From Flavitalea plasmicola (GTDB lineage: Bacteria; Bacteroidota; Bacteroidia; Chitinophagales; Chitinophagaceae): a stretch of DNA of 64,000 bases. Of this stretch, positions 61,357 through 64,000 are shown one piece after another; within the stretch, counting starts at the first letter, position 1; each line of letters begins with the position of its first letter. A program made the position numbers and the translations under genes. The DNA lies in assembly GCF_030546645.1 (NCBI RefSeq), contig NZ_JAUOTO010000007.1, positions 554,179-618,178 on the forward strand, written 5' to 3'. The notes under the pieces were generated by a model, which made no database searches, was not told the origin of the DNA, and saw nothing but the letters and a program-made list of their open reading frames with translations.

Positions 61357-61863
61357 TTAAAAGACAGTCTTCAAATTGTCCACGAACTCCATGACAGCTT
61401 CAACGTCTTCATATTTGTTGCTTTCATTTTCTATAGAAGATAAATAATTCGCCAAACGTTTAATACAAATAACTTTGTCGCTCAGTTTTATTGGCTTCTG
61501 GATGCCTTCTATAACGCTGATTGCTTCAAGATAAGATGAGTCATCAAGATCGATTACTAGTCCCACAAAAAAATCTATCCATTCTGCACAGTCGTATTCA
61601 GAGCAAACATATATTAAAGTTGATATATGTCCAGAGTATTTAATTTCATTAATCTTATTTATCAGAACAGGTATAATATGCTCATCTGATAGATCTGCAA
61701 AAATCAATGCTATCTTATCCCTCACCTTATTGTCATCTGTAAGTCTAAATATCTTAACCAACTGACCTTGGATATCATTTTCAAGCGGAACCATTATAGA
61801 CAATAATTTATAATAAATTTCGTCATTATCTTTAAAAACTTTCCCGTCTAAATAATATTCCAT
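61357..61863 (-). CDS. Helical-repeat immunity-like protein, 168 aa
   Basis: All-helical soluble protein with HEAT-like repeats: VPLENDIQGQLVKIFRLTDD, KVRDKIALIFADLSDEHIIPVLINKI, YSGHISTLIYVCSEYDCAEW and DSSYLEAISVIEGIQKPI. The strongly acidic composition and the place downstream of an RHS toxin end suggest an immunity protein of the HEAT-like type. It lies 5 bp downstream of the two-helix membrane-protein gene, in the same unit. AT-rich. The cognate toxin is not evident, since the visible RHS tip has its own small gene directly behind it. Confidence 0.65.
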   Translation of the reverse strand: MEYYLDGKVFKDNDEIYYKLLSIMVPLENDIQGQLVKIFRLTDDNKVRDKIALIFADLSDEHIIPVLINKINEIKYSGHISTLIYVCSEYDCAEWIDFFVGLVIDLDDSSYLEAISVIEGIQKPIKLSDKVICIKRLANYLSSIENESNKYEDVEAVMEFVDNLKTVF

Positions 61864-61868
61864 ACGCT

Positions 61869-62150
61869 CTATTTTGAAATTATGGCCAATAATAATATTA
61901 TTATGAAGCTTGCATATGCAATCAATAATACCCTATTAGCTTTTCTCCGAAGCTCTCTTTCCCGTTCATCGCCTAATCGAGGATTCAGAAGGAATAACGA
62001 AGTCATGCTATACTTTTTAAATGCGATGATTGAAAAAATTGACTCACGCCGATTAGGCTCACGAATTTTATTTTCCAGATACACTTTGTATAGATAACAG
62101 GCAATAAACAATATAATAAACGGTACGAAATAAGATAAAAAAAAATTCAT
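61869..62150 (-). CDS. Two-helix membrane protein, 93 aa
   Basis: Small inner-membrane protein. A first helix at the N-terminus (NFFLSYFVPFIILFIACYLY), a basic cytoplasmic loop (REPNRRES, RLGDERERELRRKANR), and a second helix at the C-terminus (VLLIAYASFIIILLLAII). It is cotranscribed with the helical-repeat protein, 5 bp upstream of it. In toxin-immunity loci such small membrane proteins can protect against pore-forming or wall-active toxins. That is inference; no family is recognised. Confidence 0.6.
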   Translation of the reverse strand: MNFFLSYFVPFIILFIACYLYKVYLENKIREPNRRESIFSIIAFKKYSMTSLFLLNPRLGDERERELRRKANRVLLIAYASFIIILLLAIISK

Positions 62151-62564
62151 ACAACATTTTTAAATAGGGTTCCCCGTTATTTGTCAAATTAGAACTTCAG
62201 CATGCCTCAATGTACAAAAAGCTCCCATACCCTACACCTACGAAGATACCACCTTCCCTTTCAACCCAGGATCCCCCACAATCATATTCATCTCCCGATT
62301 CACCAACTCAACCATCTCCCTTCACTAGAGGGTCCAAGACCACCTGTGCAGCCTACAGACCATGTCCGACAAGGAGCGGTATAATCTCTGAAGGCCACAC
62401 AACCCTGGGTGCTGAAGCTGGCGGAGCCTGGGGATATTGCGGCTTATTTAGTCGTGTCGAAGGAGGTGTTGCGGGAATTGGGGAAGTAAACGGTCGCAAA
62501 ACTGCTGCATTGTACTTTTTACAGCGCAAAGAGTATATGAATAATTTCCATCAGTTAATTCCTT
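62151..62564. other. Unassigned stretch with a protein-like plus-strand fragment
   Basis: A 136-codon plus-strand frame (62210-62620) is open. It starts with a Pro/Ser/Thr-rich part of doubtful reality, then gives GHTTLGAEAGGAWGYCGLFS followed by RVEGGVAGIGEVNG. The latter resembles the Gly/Ala-rich pre-toxin part of polymorphic toxins. It overlaps the end of the opposite-strand gene at 62565. It could be a decayed toxin tip left from recombination. No other feature seen. Confidence 0.25.
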
Positions 62565-62906
62565 TCAGGATTTACTGGGCAATCCTCTTTCCAAAATTTC
62601 TCCTGTCACTGGATCTATAATCAAGTAAATATCACACCAATTATGTAAGTAAAGTTGCCCATTATAGAGTTTACCGCCGACGAAAGGACAGTCAACCCCC
62701 GTGTCATATCGCAATTTAGCAATCTGCCACTTGACTTTTTTTTCAAGAAGGTTAACTCCAAATACATTCTCATTAAACACAGTCTCTCTCGGGCTCTCTA
62801 AAAATACTATGAGCATGTCGAATACTTCAAGAATACTATTGATCTTATATTTAAAATATATTTCCTGAGCTTCTATTACAAGGAGATTTTCATTTACTTT
62901 ATACAT
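62565..62906 (-). CDS. Putative immunity protein directly behind the RHS toxin, 113 aa
   Basis: Small soluble beta-rich protein: MYKVNENLLVIEAQEIYFKY, IVFLESPRETVFNENVFGVNLL, KVKWQIAKLRYDTGVDCPF, then YNGQLYLHNWCDIYLIIDPVTGEIL. The last part resembles short proteins often encoded behind Bacteroidota RHS genes. The start is 32 bp after the RHS stop on the same strand, the standard place for the cognate immunity gene. No family can be named with certainty. AT-rich like the whole block. Confidence 0.7.
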   Translation of the reverse strand: MYKVNENLLVIEAQEIYFKYKINSILEVFDMLIVFLESPRETVFNENVFGVNLLEKKVKWQIAKLRYDTGVDCPFVGGKLYNGQLYLHNWCDIYLIIDPVTGEILERGLPSKS

Positions 62907-62938
62907 ATTATTGTCTCAATTTAGCCAACCAAAAACAG

Positions 62939-64000
62939 TCATGGGAGGTCAATAGGAGGAATCTCTTCGAGAGGAACCGTACCAGCGCCGGGTCTAACAA
63001 ACGTCGGCAAATTAACATCGGGCAACGGCGTCTGGATTGTCGATATTCCCTTGAACATACCATCTACTATTTTACCTAAGATTCTGTATTGAATACCACC
63101 TCCCTTTCCCCACGTATTTTCCCCAGCAACGCTAACTTCCATCTCTTCTCCTACTGGCACTTCAACCTCAGCAATCTGATCTGGTTCAAATTCTAAGGCA
63201 AATTTGTCTTTAATCTCTGCCGGGCTTAGATTCTCAATTTCAGTCCGCTTCATTACCCACCTACCTATCGCATTCGCCTTTGGATTTTTAGAACTAAATA
63301 CTCGCACATATTTGCCAAGTACACTGGATTTGAATCTCGCCACATTTGTTCCTTTCTTATATGGTGGAAGAGAATATCCTGATTCAACATTTGCCTGCTC
63401 TGCCGTAATAAATCGCAGCGATGTATTGACATATGGACGAGCAACCGGATGATCTGTAACCGCCTTTGCAAATGTCACCCCTGATAGAGCAGCGATCCCC
63501 GCACCCGAATTATTATTCTTGTGACCTGTTACTGTAACGGGAGTACGCTCTTGCGGATGAGTCGAATCCGAAATAGCTAATCCAAGAGGATCAACGTGTA
63601 AGACAGGGTTATCAATGCAGTAGCCATATGGAGATACGTCTTCACTGATTTCAAGGAGCGGGTCAATCTGCCAGAACCTGCCTATCTGAGGGTCGAGGCT
63701 CCTGTAGTTAGTAGCATATAATTCTAATCCACTCCCATCACTAAACTCCTTATTCTGCAGCTCCGATCCTTTGTTATACCTGTACTTATTTTCGGCATAA
63801 TTCGTCTTCAACGCCTTATCACTAATCCCCGCCATCGTCAATCCAAACGGATAATAATTCGTCTCTTCCAGCAACGGACCTGTGTAATGCGTTAAACTTA
63901 GATTATCAAAGAACACCGAGACATTCTTCGTCTCATTCAGCAGGTAAATATAAAATATCCGTTCTTCTTTATTCTTATTGTGTCCGTCGCCAGGGACATT
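62939..64000 (-). CDS. RHS-repeat polymorphic toxin, C-terminal part (5' end beyond the window)
   Basis: 353 codons visible, open at the window edge. The sequence begins with the YD-repeat end (IYLLNETKNVSVFFDNL). The Bacteroidota RHS core follows, EETNYYPFGLTMAGISDKAL, then RSLDPQIGRFWQIDPL and SPYGYCIDNPVLHVDPLGL. After the DPLGL boundary comes a ~210-residue variable tip. A central block has PYVNTSLRFITAEQANVESG, KYVRVFSSKNPKANAIGRWV, LSPAEIKDKFALEF and GENTWGKGGGIQYRILGKI, then a Pro-rich end. The central block resembles a domain I have seen at the ends of other polymorphic toxins, but I cannot assign its activity. A candidate immunity gene follows 32 bp downstream. Export would be by a type VI- or type IX-like route not visible here. 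Confidence 0.88.
   Translation of the reverse strand, partial: NVPGDGHNKNKEERIFYIYLLNETKNVSVFFDNLSLTHYTGPLLEETNYYPFGLTMAGISDKALKTNYAENKYRYNKGSELQNKEFSDGSGLELYATNYRSLDPQIGRFWQIDPLLEISEDVSPYGYCIDNPVLHVDPLGLAISDSTHPQERTPVTVTGHKNNNSGAGIAALSGVTFAKAVTDHPVARPYVNTSLRFITAEQANVESGYSLPPYKKGTNVARFKSSVLGKYVRVFSSKNPKANAIGRWVMKRTEIENLSPAEIKDKFALEFEPDQIAEVEVPVGEEMEVSVAGENTWGKGGGIQYRILGKIVDGMFKGISTIQTPLPDVNLPTFVRPGAGTVPLEEIPPIDLP

Overview
The window looks like a chromosomal segment of a Bacteroidota bacterium, most likely of the Chitinophagaceae type. I cannot name a genus. The clues are a GLPGLI-family protein, two TonB-dependent/outer-membrane beta-barrel receptors, Bacteroidota-type ~800-residue FtsX-like permeases, an IPExxxVDY-family protein, a Rho factor with a long disordered insert, PadR-PspC and LytS/LytTR pairs, an RHS protein with the typical YYPFGLTM stretch, and repeated -7 elements of the form TAnnTTTG. 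Most of the window is roughly half G+C. The last ~4 kb (59.9-64 kb) and the region around 23.1-24.4 kb are visibly more AT-rich.

Layout. 1-15 kb is an envelope region: a truncated histidine kinase diverges from a GLPGLI gene, followed by two tandem FtsX/MacB-like permeases, a TonB-dependent receptor, a secreted protein, a 51-codon ORF with a strong terminator, and a second receptor. The GLPGLI gene and the first receptor have the same promoter layout: three TTAACC boxes with start-to-start spacing of 10 and 21, then 21 bp to a -7 element. This suggests one regulon, possibly run by the kinase at the window edge. 15-28.7 kb is mostly housekeeping: a SWIM-SNF2 helicase, an M28 peptidase, an IPExxxVDY protein, a pterin dehydratase, rho, a broken YhcG/DUF1016 nuclease, asnS, an orphan exbD, a DUF3089 lipoprotein and a 2-oxoglutarate dioxygenase. 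29-47 kb holds a padR-pspC operon with a palindromic operator candidate, gcvT, an SRPBCC protein, comB, feoB, a HAD hydrolase, an aminotransferase/sugar-dehydrogenase pair, an exonuclease, a kpsF-manC sugar pair, recQ, and an AraC regulator paired with a prolyl-hydroxylase-like enzyme.

47.5-58 kb is patchier. A tRNA-Phe gene is followed by a methyltransferase and then by a second, degenerate copy of the tRNA 3' half, as if a small element had used the tRNA end as a target. After this come an ankyrin protein, a LytS/LytTR two-component pair, a metallophosphoesterase, an apparent gene remnant, a Crp/Fnr regulator, a lipoprotein, and about 0.7 kb of non-coding DNA rich in inverted and direct repeats. 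58-64 kb ends in an AT-rich accessory block: the 3' part of an RHS polymorphic toxin gene, followed by several small immunity-like genes, a nonsense-disrupted gene and an unexplained fragment.

Two dispersed repeat families occur between genes. One is a mosaic of hairpin modules (three copies, 14.6, 31.9 and 33.9 kb). The other is a heptad-based palindrome (20.9 and 23.7 kb); its second copy sits inside the DUF1016 gene and replaces part of it. All functional calls are from reading the sequence; no database search was run.
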